Shown here piece by piece: positions 42,393-52,165 of a stretch of DNA of 53,157 nucleotides. Position 1 is the stretch's first letter. Each line of letters begins with the position of its first letter. The DNA lies in NCBI GenBank assembly GCA_019509985.1, contig JAEKLF010000075.1, forward strand, positions 1-53,157, read 5' to 3'. A program made the translations under genes and the position numbers. The notes below the pieces were generated by a model, which had not been told where the DNA came from, searched no databases, and worked only from the letters and a program-made list of their open reading frames with translations. This stretch comes from Burkholderiales bacterium. GTDB taxonomy: Bacteria > Pseudomonadota > Gammaproteobacteria > Burkholderiales > Burkholderiaceae_C.

Positions 42393-44138
42393 ATGAAAGC
42401 CTCCCAGTTCTTCGTCTCCACCCTCAAGGATGCGCCCGCGGACGCGGAGGTCGTCAGCCACAAGCTGATGATGCGCGCCGGCATGATCAAGCGCCTGGGC
42501 GCCGGCATATACAACTACATGCCGATGGGGCTTCGCGTCATCCGCAAGGTCGAGAAGATCATCCGCGAGGAGATGGACGCGGCCGGCGCCGTCGAGTGCC
42601 TGATGCCCGTCATCCAGCCCGCCGAGCTGTGGCAGGAAACCGGCCGCTTCGACAAGATGGGCCCCGAGCTGCTGCGCGTGAAGGACCGTCACGGCCGCGA
42701 CTTCATCGTCCAGCCGACGAGCGAGGAGGTCATCACCGACATCGCCCGCCAGGAGCTGCGCTCCTACCGCCAGCTGCCGAAAAACTTCTATCACATCCAG
42801 ACCAAGTTCCGCGACGAGCGCCGCCCCCGCTTCGGCCTGATGCGTGGCCGCGAGTTCACGATGAAGGACGCCTACTCCTTCGATCGTGACGTCGAGGCCG
42901 CCGGCCGCAGCTACGACAACATGTACGCGGCCTACGGCAGGATCTTCGACCGCTTCGGCCTGCAGTACCGCGCCGTCGCGGCGGACACCGGTGCCATCGG
43001 CGGCGACCGCTCGCACGAGTTCCAGGTCATCGCCGACACCGGCGAGGACGCCATCGTCTACTGCCCCACCAGCGACTACGCGGCCAACATGGAGCTGGCC
43101 GAAGCCGTCGCGCTGCTGCCCGCCCGCGGCGACGCGCTGCAGCCGCTGGCCAAAACGCCCACGCCCGGCAAGGCCACCTGCGCGGAGGTCGCGCTGCTGC
43201 TGGGCCTGCCGCTGTCGCAGACCGTCAAGTCGCTGGTGCTGGCCACCGACGAGCTGGACAAGGACGGCGCCGTTGCCAAGACCCAGGTCTGGCTGCTGCT
43301 GGTGCGCGGCGACCATGAGCTGAACGAGGTGAAGGCCGGCAAGGTCGAAGGCCTGAAGGGCGGCTTCCGCTTCGCGACCGTGGGCGAGATCGACGCGCAC
43401 TTCGGTTGCAAGCCCGGCTACCTCGGCCCCATCGGCCTGAAGCAACCGCTGAAGATCGTCGCTGACCGCACCGTCGCCGTCATGAGCGACTTCGTCTGCG
43501 GCGCCAACGACGCCGACTTCCACTTCACCGGCGTGAACTGGGGCCGCGACCTGCCCGAGCCCAATGTCGTTGCCGACATCCGCAATGTCGTCGTCGGCGA
43601 CCCCTCGCCCGACGGCCAGGGGCTGCTCGCCATCCAGCGCGGCATCGAGGTCGGCCATGTGTTCTATCTCGGCACCAAGTACTCGGCCGCGATGAACGCG
43701 ACCTTCCTCGACGAGAACGGCAAGCCACGGCTGATGGAGATGGGCTGCTACGGCATCGGCGTCACGCGCATCCTGGGCGCGGCCATCGAGCAGAACCATG
43801 ACGCGCGCGGCATCATCTGGCCGGACGCGATCGCGCCCTTCACGGTCGTCATCTGCCCCATCGGCGCGGACCGCAGCGCGGACGTCAAGGCCGCCGCCGA
43901 CACGCTCTACGACGAGCTGAAAGCGCTCGGTGTGGATGTGCTGCTGGACGACCGCGGCGAGCGGCCGGGCGCGATGTTCGCGGACTGGGAGCTGATCGGC
44001 ATTCCGCACCGCGTGGTGCTGGGTGACCGCGGGCTGAAGGAAGGCCTGGTCGAGTACCAAGGCCGCCGCGACGAGGCCGCAACCAAGCTGGCCGTTGCTG
44101 ACGTGGTGGCCCATCTGAAGGGCCTGCTCAAGCTTTGA
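42393..44138 (+). CDS. proS: Prolyl-tRNA synthetase (bacterial type with editing domain)
   Basis: Charges tRNA-Pro. The 581-residue product has [18 protein letters not shown] at the start, class II motif 2 ([19 protein letters not shown]), the inserted editing (INS) domain at about residues 230-400 ([14 protein letters not shown] part [12 protein letters not shown]), motif 3 ([15 protein letters not shown]) and the anticodon-binding domain. ATG 42393 fits homologues; the longer frame from 42351 would start inside the leader hairpin. Confidence 0.97.
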   Translation: MKASQFFVSTLKDAPADAEVVSHKLMMRAGMIKRLGAGIYNYMPMGLRVIRKVEKIIREEMDAAGAVECLMPVIQPAELWQETGRFDKMGPELLRVKDRHGRDFIVQPTSEEVITDIARQELRSYRQLPKNFYHIQTKFRDERRPRFGLMRGREFTMKDAYSFDRDVEAAGRSYDNMYAAYGRIFDRFGLQYRAVAADTGAIGGDRSHEFQVIADTGEDAIVYCPTSDYAANMELAEAVALLPARGDALQPLAKTPTPGKATCAEVALLLGLPLSQTVKSLVLATDELDKDGAVAKTQVWLLLVRGDHELNEVKAGKVEGLKGGFRFATVGEIDAHFGCKPGYLGPIGLKQPLKIVADRTVAVMSDFVCGANDADFHFTGVNWGRDLPEPNVVADIRNVVVGDPSPDGQGLLAIQRGIEVGHVFYLGTKYSAAMNATFLDENGKPRLMEMGCYGIGVTRILGAAIEQNHDARGIIWPDAIAPFTVVICPIGADRSADVKAAADTLYDELKALGVDVLLDDRGERPGAMFADWELIGIPHRVVLGDRGLKEGLVEYQGRRDEAATKLAVADVVAHLKGLLKL

Positions 44139-44746
44139 AGCGGCCGAATCGACGCTTGGCCGTCGTCAGCCTGCTCGCCGTGCCCCTGCTCGCGCGGGCC
44201 GGCGCCCAGGTCGAAGAACCGTTGGCGGATTCGATCCGCTCGGCGCTGAGCGCCTCCATCGCCCAGGCCGCGCCGCCGCGGCCTCGGTTCGACCAGGTCG
44301 ACGCCCGCATGGCCTATCTGCGCTGGCTGGGCACGATGAGCGAGCGGCTGAAGAGCCGCAAGACCGAGACGCAGATCCGCATCGAGTTCCTCGAGACGGT
44401 CTGGTACGAGGCCAAGCGCGCGGGCCTAGAGCCGAGCCTGGTACTCGGTCTCGTGCAGGTCGAGAGCGGCTTTCGCAAATATGCGATCAGCACGGCCGGT
44501 GCGCGGGGCTACATGCAGGTCATGCCGTTCTGGACCAAGCAGATCGGCGACGGCGACGCGGCGCGGCTCTTTCACATGCAGAGCAATCTGCGCTTCGGCT
44601 GTGTGATCCTGCGCCACTATCTCGACATCGAGAAGGGCGACATGTTCCTCGCGCTGGGCCGCTACAACGGCAGCCGCGGCCGGCCCGAGTACCCGCGCGC
44701 GGTATTCGCGGCGCGCAAGCAGTGGCTGCTGCCGGGCGAGGCCTGA
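44135..44746 (+). CDS. Lytic murein transglycosylase (SLT domain)
   Basis: A 203-residue exported protein with a signal peptide ([18 protein letters not shown]) and a C-terminal SLT/goose-lysozyme-like domain. The catalytic Glu is in [13 protein letters not shown], followed by [12 protein letters not shown] and the [14 protein letters not shown] region. It cleaves peptidoglycan between MurNAc and GlcNAc. The start is TTG, overlapping the proS stop (TTGA), so it is probably co-transcribed with proS. Confidence 0.9.
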   Translation: MKRPNRRLAVVSLLAVPLLARAGAQVEEPLADSIRSALSASIAQAAPPRPRFDQVDARMAYLRWLGTMSERLKSRKTETQIRIEFLETVWYEAKRAGLEPSLVLGLVQVESGFRKYAISTAGARGYMQVMPFWTKQIGDGDAARLFHMQSNLRFGCVILRHYLDIEKGDMFLALGRYNGSRGRPEYPRAVFAARKQWLLPGEA

Positions 44747-44824
44747 CAGGGCTTTCCCGCAGTGGCTTGTGGCGGCGGGCGGTTGTCGGGTTAGCCTTGG
44801 CGGCTTCGTCCACAAGACACGCTC

Positions 44825-46960
44825 ATGCCCGCCAAAAGCCGCTTCGCACCCCTGATCCTGTCCACGCTGCTCGCCAGCGGTTTTGCCGGCGCCGCGCCCG
44901 GCGACAACCCGCTGCTCACCGTCAGCCCGCTGCCGCTGCATTACCCGCAGTTCGACCAAGTGCGCGACGAGCACTTCGCGCCCGCGCTGGAGCAGGGCAT
45001 GGCCGAGCAGCTTGCCGAGATCCAGGCCATCGCCGACAACCCCGCGGCACCCAGCTTCGACAACACCATCGTTGCGTGGGAGAAGAGTGGCCGCCTGCTG
45101 GGCCGCACGACGACGTTGCTCTTCAGCCTGATCGGTGCCGATGCCAACCCGGCGCGCCAGCAGGTGCAGACGGACTATGCCGCCAAGCTCGCGGCGCAGC
45201 GCGACGCCGTGCTGCTAAATCTCAAGCTGTTCGCCCGCGTGGAAGCGCTGTACGCCGCGCGCGACACGGCCGCACCCAACGCCGAAGGCCGCCGCCTCAT
45301 CGAGCGCTACCGCCGCGACATGGTGCGCGCCGGCGCGCGCCTGAACGACGAACAGAAGACGCGCATGAAGGCCATCAACGCCGAGCTGGCCACGCTGGGC
45401 GCGCGCTTCAACAAGGCCGTGCTGGCCGAAGTGAACGACTCGGCCGTCGTCGTCGACAGCGTCGAGGAACTCGCGGGCCTGACGCCGGCCGAGGTCTCGG
45501 CCGCTGCTGATGCCGCTAAGAAGCGCGGCCTGGACGGCAAATACCTGCTGACGCTGCTGAACACGACCATCCAGCCCTTCGAGACCGAGCTGCAGAACCG
45601 CGCGCTGCGCGAGCGCCTGCACCGCGCCTCCGTCGCGCGCGGCAGCCGCGGCAATGCCAACGACACGACGGCCGTGATCGCGCGCGTCCTCACGCTGCGC
45701 CAGGAGCGCGCGGCGCTGCTGGGCTACGCGACGCCGGCGGCCTATGTGCTGGAGGACGAGACCGCCAAGTCGCCCGAGACCGTCAATGCGCTGCTGCGCC
45801 AGCTCGCGCCCGCGGCCGTCGCTTCAGCCAAACAGGAAGCGGCCGAGCTGCAGAAGCTCATCGACAGCGACCAGGCCGCCAAGAAGCAGCCCAGCTTCGC
45901 GCTGCAGGCCTGGGACTGGAGCTACTACGCCGACAAGCTGCGCGCGGCCAAGTACGGCTTCGACGAGAGCCAGCTCAAGCCCTATCTCGAGATTACCAGC
46001 GTGCTCGAGCGTGGCGTGTTCTTCGCGGCCCATGAGCTCTACGGCATCAGCTTCAAGCGCCGCACCGACCTGCCGGTCTACCGCGACGACGTGCGCGTCT
46101 ACGACGTCTTCGACACCGACGGCAAGCAGCTCGCCATCTTCATCGCCGACATGTACGCCCGCCCGAGCAAGCGCGGCGGCGCGTGGATGAACGCTTACGT
46201 CACCCAGAACCCGCTGGAGGGCACGCAGCCCGTCGTCGCCAACCACCTGAACATCCCCAAGCCGCCGGCCGGCGAGCCGACGCTGCTGACCTGGGACGAG
46301 GTCAACACGATGTTCCACGAGTTCGGCCACGCGCTGCACGGCATGTTCAACAAGGGCCGGTACCCGGGCCTGGGCCGTGTGCCACGCGACTTCGTCGAGT
46401 ACCCGTCGCAGGTCAACGAGGTCTGGGCCGACTGGCCCAGCGTGCTGGCCAACTATGCCCGCCATTACCAGACCGGCGCGCCCATGCCGCGCGAGCTGCT
46501 CGACAAGGTGGCGCGCGCCAAGCGCTTCAACCAGGGCTACACGACGGTGTCCTACCTCAGCGCGGCCATCCTTGACCAGCGCCTGCATCAACTCGGCGCC
46601 GGCCAGATCCCGCCGGCCGACAAGCTGATGGACTTCGAGGCCCAGGTGTTGAAGGAGGAGGGCGTCGACTTCGGCCCCGTGCCGCCGCGCTATCGCACGC
46701 CCTACTTCAGCCACATCATGGGAGGCTACTCGGCCGGCTACTACGCCTACATCTGGAGCGAGGTGCTGGACGCCGACACGGTCGAATGGCTGAAGGCCCA
46801 CGGCGGCCTGAAACGCGCCAACGGTGATGCGTTGCGCGCCAAGCTGCTGTCGCGTGGCGGCAGCGAGGACGCGATGGTGCTGTTCCGCAACCTGGTGGGC
46901 CACGAGCCCGACATCAAGCCGCTGCTGGAGCGGCGCGGGTTGGTGGTGCAGAAGCCCTGA
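44825..46960 (+). CDS. M3-family zinc metallopeptidase (peptidyl-dipeptidase Dcp-like), exported
   Basis: A 711-residue thimet-oligopeptidase-family enzyme. The zinc site is in FHEFGHALHGMF, with the third ligand Glu in the downstream EYPSQVNEVWADWPS region. The N-terminus has a signal peptide (APLILSTLLASGFAGAAPG), so the enzyme is predicted periplasmic, unlike cytoplasmic OpdA. Preceding segments NPLLTVSPLPLHYPQFDQV and GAWMNAYVTQN are Dcp-like. It follows the transglycosylase after 78 bases with no clear promoter. It probably degrades small peptides released in the periplasm. Confidence 0.92.
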   Translation: MPAKSRFAPLILSTLLASGFAGAAPGDNPLLTVSPLPLHYPQFDQVRDEHFAPALEQGMAEQLAEIQAIADNPAAPSFDNTIVAWEKSGRLLGRTTTLLFSLIGADANPARQQVQTDYAAKLAAQRDAVLLNLKLFARVEALYAARDTAAPNAEGRRLIERYRRDMVRAGARLNDEQKTRMKAINAELATLGARFNKAVLAEVNDSAVVVDSVEELAGLTPAEVSAAADAAKKRGLDGKYLLTLLNTTIQPFETELQNRALRERLHRASVARGSRGNANDTTAVIARVLTLRQERAALLGYATPAAYVLEDETAKSPETVNALLRQLAPAAVASAKQEAAELQKLIDSDQAAKKQPSFALQAWDWSYYADKLRAAKYGFDESQLKPYLEITSVLERGVFFAAHELYGISFKRRTDLPVYRDDVRVYDVFDTDGKQLAIFIADMYARPSKRGGAWMNAYVTQNPLEGTQPVVANHLNIPKPPAGEPTLLTWDEVNTMFHEFGHALHGMFNKGRYPGLGRVPRDFVEYPSQVNEVWADWPSVLANYARHYQTGAPMPRELLDKVARAKRFNQGYTTVSYLSAAILDQRLHQLGAGQIPPADKLMDFEAQVLKEEGVDFGPVPPRYRTPYFSHIMGGYSAGYYAYIWSEVLDADTVEWLKAHGGLKRANGDALRAKLLSRGGSEDAMVLFRNLVGHEPDIKPLLERRGLVVQKP

Positions 46961-46972
46961 GGCGAGGACTGG

Positions 46973-47536
46973 CTAGAGCCCGGCCCAGGACTTGGGCTGG
47001 GCCTGCGCCACACCGGCCAACTCCAGCACCCGCTCGACCGTCTCGGCCACCATCTCGTCGATGGTCTTGGGGTGGTGATAGAACGCTGGCAGCGGCGGGA
47101 AGCAGATGCCGCCCATCTCCGTCACCGCCACCATGTTGCGCAGGTGAGCGAGGTTGAAAGGCGTCTCGCGCACCATCAGGATGATGCGGCGGCGCTCCTT
47201 CAGCGTCACGTCGGCGGCGCGGGTCAGCAGGTTGTCGCCCAAGCCATGGGCGATCGCGGCCAGGGACTTCATGGAGCAGGGCGCGACGATCATCGCCGCG
47301 GTCGCGAAGCTGCCGCTGGCGATGCAGGCGCCGATGTCGCCCGGCGCATAGGCTTGGGTCGCCTCCGCTTCGAGCGCGGAGCGGTCCAGGCCCAGCTCGT
47401 GGTGGGCGTTGAGAATGCCTGCGGCCGTGGCGATCAGGTGCGTCTCGACGCCCAATTCACGCGAACGGCGCAGCAGGCGCAACGCATAGGCAGCACCCGT
47501 GGCACCCGTCAGCCCGACAACGAGCCGTTGAGTCAT
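46973..47536 (-). CDS. ubiX: Flavin prenyltransferase UbiX
   Basis: Makes the prenylated FMN cofactor required by UbiD in ubiquinone synthesis. The 187-residue product begins RLVVGLTGATGAAYALRLL and has ASGSFATAAMIVAPCSMKSLA and LVRETP-type motif MVRETPFNLAHLRNM, then GGICFPPLPAFYHHP. ATG 47536 shares its A with the grxD stop (TGATG), so it is coupled to grxD. Confidence 0.95.
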   Translation of the reverse strand: MTQRLVVGLTGATGAAYALRLLRRSRELGVETHLIATAAGILNAHHELGLDRSALEAEATQAYAPGDIGACIASGSFATAAMIVAPCSMKSLAAIAHGLGDNLLTRAADVTLKERRRIILMVRETPFNLAHLRNMVAVTEMGGICFPPLPAFYHHPKTIDEMVAETVERVLELAGVAQAQPKSWAGL

Positions 47537-47850
47537 CAAGCCGTGGCGAGAACTTGCTGCAGCTCACCCGACTCGTACATCTCCATCATGATGTCCGAGC
47601 CACCGACGAACTCGCCGCCGATGTAGAGCTGGGGAATGGTGGGCCAGTTGGCGTAGTCCTTGATGCCCTGCCGGACCTCCTCGTCCTCCAGCACATTGAA
47701 GGTCTTCAGGTCGGTCACGCCGGCCGCTTTCAGGATCTGGATGGCGCGGCCGGAGAAGCCGCACATCGGGAACTGGGCCGTGCCCTTCATGAAGAGCATG
47801 ACGCGGTTGTTCTTGACCAGGTCGTCGATGCGTTGCTGAACGTCGCTCAT
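47536..47850 (-). CDS. grxD: Monothiol glutaredoxin GrxD
   Basis: A 104-residue monothiol glutaredoxin with the CGFS active site (PMCGFSGRAIQIL) and the glutathione-binding WPTIPQLYIGGEFVGGSDI. It binds and hands over 2Fe-2S clusters. It lies 54 bases after the predicted outer-membrane protein gene. In relatives it usually comes directly after prmC. Confidence 0.96.
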   Translation of the reverse strand: MSDVQQRIDDLVKNNRVMLFMKGTAQFPMCGFSGRAIQILKAAGVTDLKTFNVLEDEEVRQGIKDYANWPTIPQLYIGGEFVGGSDIMMEMYESGELQQVLATA

Positions 47851-47882
47851 TGCAGTTCTCGAAAAGGCAAAACCGCAATTAT

Positions 47883-47897
47883 CCGGGACTGTCCCGG
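47883..47897 (-). terminator. Terminator-like hairpin after the outer-membrane protein gene
   Basis: On the minus strand CCGGGA-CAG-TCCCGG forms a 6-bp stem with a triloop, followed by ataattgc. It lies between the outer-membrane protein stop (47905) and grxD and may separate the two transcripts. Confidence 0.4.
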
Positions 47898-47904
47898 TTC
47901 CAGG

Positions 47905-48477
47905 TCAGTAGCTGTAAGCCAGACCCAGTTGCAGCAAGGGCTTGAAGCGCAGGTCGCGCATCGCGTCCTCGAAGCCCTGAGCGCTGCTGCGGCCCAGGCG
48001 CAGGCCACTGTAGGAGCCCGACACCAGGCCGAAGTCGGCGCTGAAGGCGAAGCCGCTGCGCTGCACACGGCCGGTGTAGCCGATGCCGACGTAGGACAGG
48101 TTGGCGCTGGGCTCCAGCGAGTAGGCGTCCAGCCCATTGAGCGAAACGCTGCGCCGGCCGGCCGACACGGGGCCGGCACCGAGGGCCAGGCCGCCGCTGG
48201 CCTGGGACATGGACAAGGGGCCCAGCAGCATGCCGCCGGTGGCGCGCAGGCCGCCGCGCACGCCGGAGAAGCCGGAGTTCGTCAGGTAGTAGTCGCCCAG
48301 CAGGTTGGCGCTGAGTACGCGCGAGCCGCCGAGGTGGGGCTGGGCATCGGTGCCGCCGTCGACGCTGCTCAGTTGCACTCGGGCTTGCCAGCGCGCATTG
48401 GCGTCGCCGTCGGCCAGGGCCGGCATGGCAAACAGGGCAGAGAGGCTCAGAACTGCAGCGCTGGCAAGGCGGGCCAT
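47905..48477 (-). CDS. Predicted small outer-membrane beta-barrel protein, unknown function
   Basis: A 190-residue exported protein not recognised as a named family. A signal peptide (LASAAVLSLSALFAMPALA, cleavage before DGD) is followed by alternating Gly/aromatic strands (NLLGDYYLTNSGFSGVRGG; SYVGIGYTGRVQRSGFAFS). It ends LQLGLAYSY; a final aromatic residue with alternating hydrophobics is the outer-membrane barrel signal. ATG 48477 has AGGAG with a 6-base spacer; the longer open frame to 48780 overlaps prmC and is dismissed. Its own promoter and terminator candidates make it an independent gene between prmC and grxD. The barrel call is inference. Confidence 0.75.
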   Translation of the reverse strand: MARLASAAVLSLSALFAMPALADGDANARWQARVQLSSVDGGTDAQPHLGGSRVLSANLLGDYYLTNSGFSGVRGGLRATGGMLLGPLSMSQASGGLALGAGPVSAGRRSVSLNGLDAYSLEPSANLSYVGIGYTGRVQRSGFAFSADFGLVSGSYSGLRLGRSSAQGFEDAMRDLRFKPLLQLGLAYSY

Positions 48478-48518
48478 GATCGACTCCTGCACGGTGCAGC
48501 GAGTGGCACCGGGATTCG

Positions 48519-48547
48519 ATACTACGCCCGCAATTGGTTCGCGTGAA
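48519..48547 (-). promoter_or_regulatory. Promoter of the predicted outer-membrane protein gene
   Basis: On the minus strand TTCACG (48547-48542) and TAGTAT (48524-48519) are 17 bases apart, each matching four of six consensus positions. The start would be about 35 bases upstream of the ATG at 48477. Confidence 0.45.
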
Positions 48548-48610
48548 TGACGAAGTGAGGGCAAAACATCACGCAAACCTGGGGGGATTCGCCAGCGAGC
48601 AAGGCTGGCT

Positions 48611-49414
48611 TCATTCCAGCCAGCGACCGCCGCTGGCGCGGGGCCGGCCGGCGACGTCGCGGCGCAGGGCCGTCTCGGCAAAGCCGCGTGCCGCCAAGGC
48701 CCGGCCGACGGCCTCGGCCTGCTCCCAACCATGCTCCAGCAACAGCCAGCCGCCGGGCACGAGGTGTTGCGGCGCCGCATCGATCAAGGCATGCAGGTCG
48801 GCCAAGCCGCCGCCGCCCGGCGTCAAAGCGGTGATCGGCTCGTGGCGCAGCGCGGGCAGGTGCGGATCGTCGCCGGCGATGTAGGGCGGGTTGCTGACGA
48901 CGAGGTTGAAGCGCCGATCCAACAGCGGCGCGAACCAGCTGCCGTGCAGCCACTCGACGGCCAGGCCTAGGCGCTCGCCGTTGCCGCGGGCGACGGCGAG
49001 CGCCTCGGCGCTGAATTCCACCGCCGTCACGCGGGTGCGCGGGCAGGCGGCCTTGATGGCCAACGCGATGGCGCCGCTGCCGGTGCCGAGGTCGACGACG
49101 CTGGGTTGGCCAGGCAGGGCGGCCAGCAACTCCAGTGCCCAGTCGACCAGGGTCTCGGTGTCAGGCCGCGGGATCAAGGTGGCCGGCGTGACGCGCAGCT
49201 CGATGCCATGGAAGGACTGCCTGCCGGTCAGGTGGGCCAGCGGCTCGCCGGCGGCCAGGCGGCGCAGGCCGGCCTCGGCGCCGGACGCCAGCGCGTCGCC
49301 ATGCGTGATCAGCCAGGCGCGGTCGCGGCCGAGGTGGTGGGTCAGCCAGGCCTGCGCATCGCCGCGCTCGACGCCGAGCTGGCGTGCCAGGGCCAACGCC
49401 TCGTCGACCGTCAC
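48611..49414 (-). CDS. prmC: Release factor glutamine methyltransferase PrmC (HemK)
   Basis: Methylates the Gln of the GGQ motif of release factors. The 267-residue product has the N-terminal helical domain, then the SAM-binding [16 protein letters not shown] and the catalytic NPPY in [12 protein letters not shown] chose GTG 49414, which overlaps the prfA stop as GTGA. The frame open upstream lies inside prfA. It sits directly after its substrate gene prfA. Confidence 0.95.
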   Translation of the reverse strand: MTVDEALALARQLGVERGDAQAWLTHHLGRDRAWLITHGDALASGAEAGLRRLAAGEPLAHLTGRQSFHGIELRVTPATLIPRPDTETLVDWALELLAALPGQPSVVDLGTGSGAIALAIKAACPRTRVTAVEFSAEALAVARGNGERLGLAVEWLHGSWFAPLLDRRFNLVVSNPPYIAGDDPHLPALRHEPITALTPGGGGLADLHALIDAAPQHLVPGGWLLLEHGWEQAEAVGRALAARGFAETALRRDVAGRPRASGGRWLE

Positions 49415-50496
49415 GCCCGGCCCTCTTCGAGCTGCGCCAGCTGCTCCGCCGCCTGTGCCGCCAGCAGCCCCTGGATGACGTCGTCGAGGTCGCCGTCCAT
49501 GATCTGGCCCAGCTTGTAGAGCGTCAGGTTGATGCGGTGGTCGGTCAGCCGCCCCTGCGGGAAGTTGTAGGTGCGGATGCGGTCGCTGCGGTCGCCGCTG
49601 CCGATCAGGCCCTTGCGCGTGGCCGCCTCCTTGGCCTCGCGCTCGATGCGCTCCTTGTCGCGCAGGCGCGCCTGCAGCACGGCCAGGGCCTTGGCCTTGT
49701 TGCGATGCTGGCTGCGGTCGTCCTGGCATTCGGCGACCAGGCCGGTCGGGATGTGCGTGACGCGGATGGCGGAGTCGGTCTTGTTGACGTGCTGGCCGCC
49801 GGCGCCGCTGGCGCGGAAGGTGTCGATGCGAAGGTCGGCCGGGTTCAGCGTGATCTCCTCGGCCTCGTCGGGCTCGGGCATCACGGCCACCGTGCAGGCG
49901 CTGGTGTGGATGCGGCCTTGCGATTCGGTCGCCGGCACGCGCTGCACGCGGTGGCCGCCGCTCTCGAACTTCAGCCGGCCGTAGGCGTTGTCGCCTTCGA
50001 CGCGCACGACCAGTTCCTTGTAGCCGCCGAGGTCGGACACGTTCTCGGACAGGACCTCGGTGCGCCAGCCCTGGCCCTCGGCGAAGCGCAGGTACATGCG
50101 CGCCAGGTCGCCGGCGAACAGCGCCGACTCGTCGCCGCCGGTGCCGGCGCGGATTTCCAGGAAGGCATTGCGCTCGTCGTCCGGGTCCTTGGGGATGAGC
50201 GCGAGCTGCAACTCGGCGTCGAGCGCGGCCAGCGCGGCTTCGTTGGACGCGATCTCCTCGCGCGCCATTTCGGCCATCTCCGGGTCGGCCAGCATGTCGC
50301 GCGCGGCAGCGAGGTCGGCCTCGTGCTGCTGATAGCGGCGGTAGCGCTCGACGAGGCCGGCCACTTCGGACTGCTCCTTGGTCAGCGCGCGGTATCGCTT
50401 CATGTCCGACGCGGCGCTGCCGTCGGCAAGGATGGTGTCCAACTCGGCGAGGCGGTAGCCGAGGCGGTCGAACTGCTGGCGCAGGGAGTCTTTCAT
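49411..50496 (-). CDS. prfA: Peptide chain release factor 1
   Basis: Recognises UAA and UAG stop codons. The 361-residue product has the codon-recognition PxT motif in [15 protein letters not shown] and the peptidyl-hydrolysis GGQ motif in [18 protein letters not shown]. The length is normal. It lies 66 bases after hemA in the widespread order hemA-prfA-prmC. Confidence 0.97.
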   Translation of the reverse strand: MKDSLRQQFDRLGYRLAELDTILADGSAASDMKRYRALTKEQSEVAGLVERYRRYQQHEADLAAARDMLADPEMAEMAREEIASNEAALAALDAELQLALIPKDPDDERNAFLEIRAGTGGDESALFAGDLARMYLRFAEGQGWRTEVLSENVSDLGGYKELVVRVEGDNAYGRLKFESGGHRVQRVPATESQGRIHTSACTVAVMPEPDEAEEITLNPADLRIDTFRASGAGGQHVNKTDSAIRVTHIPTGLVAECQDDRSQHRNKAKALAVLQARLRDKERIEREAKEAATRKGLIGSGDRSDRIRTYNFPQGRLTDHRINLTLYKLGQIMDGDLDDVIQGLLAAQAAEQLAQLEEGRA

Positions 50497-50562
50497 GGCG
50501 GGAACGGAAGTGCAGTCAGGAAGCGGCGCAGGGGCGCGCCGGGCGGCGGCAACGGAGCGCCG

Positions 50563-51825
50563 CTAAGACTGCTTGCCGCGCAGGAAGAGGCGCGACACCG
50601 TCTGCGCCAATTGCAGGCGCTGCTCACCGTCGCTGGCATGCAGTTCGGCCAGCGTGCCGTGCAGGAGTTTCTGCGTGAGGCCTTTGGACAGCGCATCCAG
50701 CACTTCGTCCACGTCCGCGCCCTTGGCCAGCAGCTTGCGGGCGCGGGCGATTTCCAGCGCGCGCCAGTCGTCGGCCTGGGCATGCAGGGCCTGGATCAGC
50801 GGCACAGTGTGGCGCTGGTCCAGCCAATGCATGAAGCTCAGCACGCCGGTCTCGACGATGGCCTCGGCCTGGGCGACGGCGGCCTGGCGTTTCTCGCCGG
50901 CCGTCTGCACTTGCGAGGCGAGTTCGTCGACGGTGTAGAGATAGACGTCGGCCAACTGCGCCACCTCGGGCTCGATGTCGCGGGGCACGGCCAGGTCGAC
51001 CATGAACATCGGCCGGTGCTTGCGCTTCTTCAGCGCGCGCTCGACGGCACCCAGGCCGATCAGCGGCAGGCTGGACGCCGTGCAGCTGACGACGATGTCG
51101 AACTCGTGCAGGCGCTCGGGCAGGTCGGCCAGGCGCATGGCCTCGGCGCCGAAGTGGATGGCCAGCTTCTCGCCGCGCTCGAGAGTCCGGTTGGCCACGG
51201 CCATCTGGCGCGGCGTCTTGGCCGCGAAATGGGTTGCCGTCAGCTCGATCATCTCGCCGGCACCGACGAAGAGCACGCGCGTCTTGGCCAGGTCCTCGAA
51301 CAGCTGGCCGGCCAGGCGCACCGCGGCGGCGGCCATGCTGATGGAGTGGGCGCCGATCTCGGTGGAGCTGCGCACTTCCTTGGCGACGGAGAAGCTGCGC
51401 TGGAAGAGCTGGTGCAGCGTGGTGCCCAGGGCGCCCGCCGCTTCGGCCTCCTTCACGGCCTGCTTCATCTGGCCGAGGATCTGCGGCTCGCCGAGCACCA
51501 TGGAATCCAGCCCGCTGGCGACGCGGAAGGCATGGCGCGCGGCGGCGCTGCCCTGCATCACGTAGGCGTGCTCGCGCAGCGCGCCGGCTTCGACGCCGCC
51601 CGTCTGCGCCAGCCAGGCGATGGCCGGCTGCACCTGGGCGGGCGGCGCCGCGACGTAGACCTCGGTGCGGTTGCAGGTGGACAGGATGGCCGCCTCGGGC
51701 GTGCCGGGGAGTTTCTGGCGCAAGCCCGACAGCGAGGGGGCCAGTTGCTCGAGCGTGAACGCAAACCGCCCGCGCAGATCGAGCGGGGCGGTGTTGTGAT
51801 TCAGGCCGAGGGCAAAGACCGACAT
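50563..51825 (-). CDS. hemA: Glutamyl-tRNA reductase
   Basis: Reduces glutamyl-tRNA to glutamate semialdehyde, the committed heme step. The 420-residue product has [18 protein letters not shown], the catalytic Cys in [12 protein letters not shown], and the NADPH loop [17 protein letters not shown]. The start matches homologues, yet no Shine-Dalgarno is visible; a TACAAT hexamer (51839-51834) lies only 8 bases upstream of ATG, so the mRNA could be nearly leaderless. The -35 is poor, so this is weak. Confidence 0.96.
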   Translation of the reverse strand: MSVFALGLNHNTAPLDLRGRFAFTLEQLAPSLSGLRQKLPGTPEAAILSTCNRTEVYVAAPPAQVQPAIAWLAQTGGVEAGALREHAYVMQGSAAARHAFRVASGLDSMVLGEPQILGQMKQAVKEAEAAGALGTTLHQLFQRSFSVAKEVRSSTEIGAHSISMAAAAVRLAGQLFEDLAKTRVLFVGAGEMIELTATHFAAKTPRQMAVANRTLERGEKLAIHFGAEAMRLADLPERLHEFDIVVSCTASSLPLIGLGAVERALKKRKHRPMFMVDLAVPRDIEPEVAQLADVYLYTVDELASQVQTAGEKRQAAVAQAEAIVETGVLSFMHWLDQRHTVPLIQALHAQADDWRALEIARARKLLAKGADVDEVLDALSKGLTQKLLHGTLAELHASDGEQRLQLAQTVSRLFLRGKQS

Positions 51826-51889
51826 GGGTGTGAATTGTAGGATTCGCGGCTTTTCAGCTGCTGACGCCGATCAATCCGCCCCGCCCCAC

Positions 51890-52165
51890 ATGAGCCCTCT
51901 GGACGCTTTCTGGCATCTCGCCAATCTCTTTGCCCCGGCCTGGGGGCTGGCGGCATTGCTGGCTGTGGCGATCAAGGGCTTGTGGCGGCGCCAGGCCAGG
52001 TCTCTGGCCTGGCGGCAGCTGTGGGGCTGGGGCAGCTTGGGTGGCACCGTGGCAGTCGTCGTGGCGCTGGCCGTGCTGGGCCGGGACGGCAGGATGGCGG
52101 GCTACGCCCTGCTGGTGCTTGGCGTGGCCCTGCCGCAGTGGTGGCTGCTCAGCATCAAGCGCTGA
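51890..52165 (+). CDS. Small predicted inner-membrane protein, unknown function
   Basis: A 91-residue protein with about two to three hydrophobic segments ([52 protein letters not shown]) separated by a basic loop (RRQARS). I do not recognise a named family. ATG 51890 is the first sensible start. The upstream frame to 51824 overlaps hemA. Its last 11 bases overlap the end of miaB on the opposite strand. Conserved domain content is not evident. Confidence 0.7.
   Translation: MSPLDAFWHLANLFAPAWGLAALLAVAIKGLWRRQARSLAWRQLWGWGSLGGTVAVVVALAVLGRDGRMAGYALLVLGVALPQWWLLSIKR

Noticed and set aside
49384..51840. 818-codon plus-strand open frame opposite prfA and hemA
   Set aside because: Antisense shadow; the product is His/Arg/Gly/Ala-rich composition typical of reversed GC-rich coding sequence.
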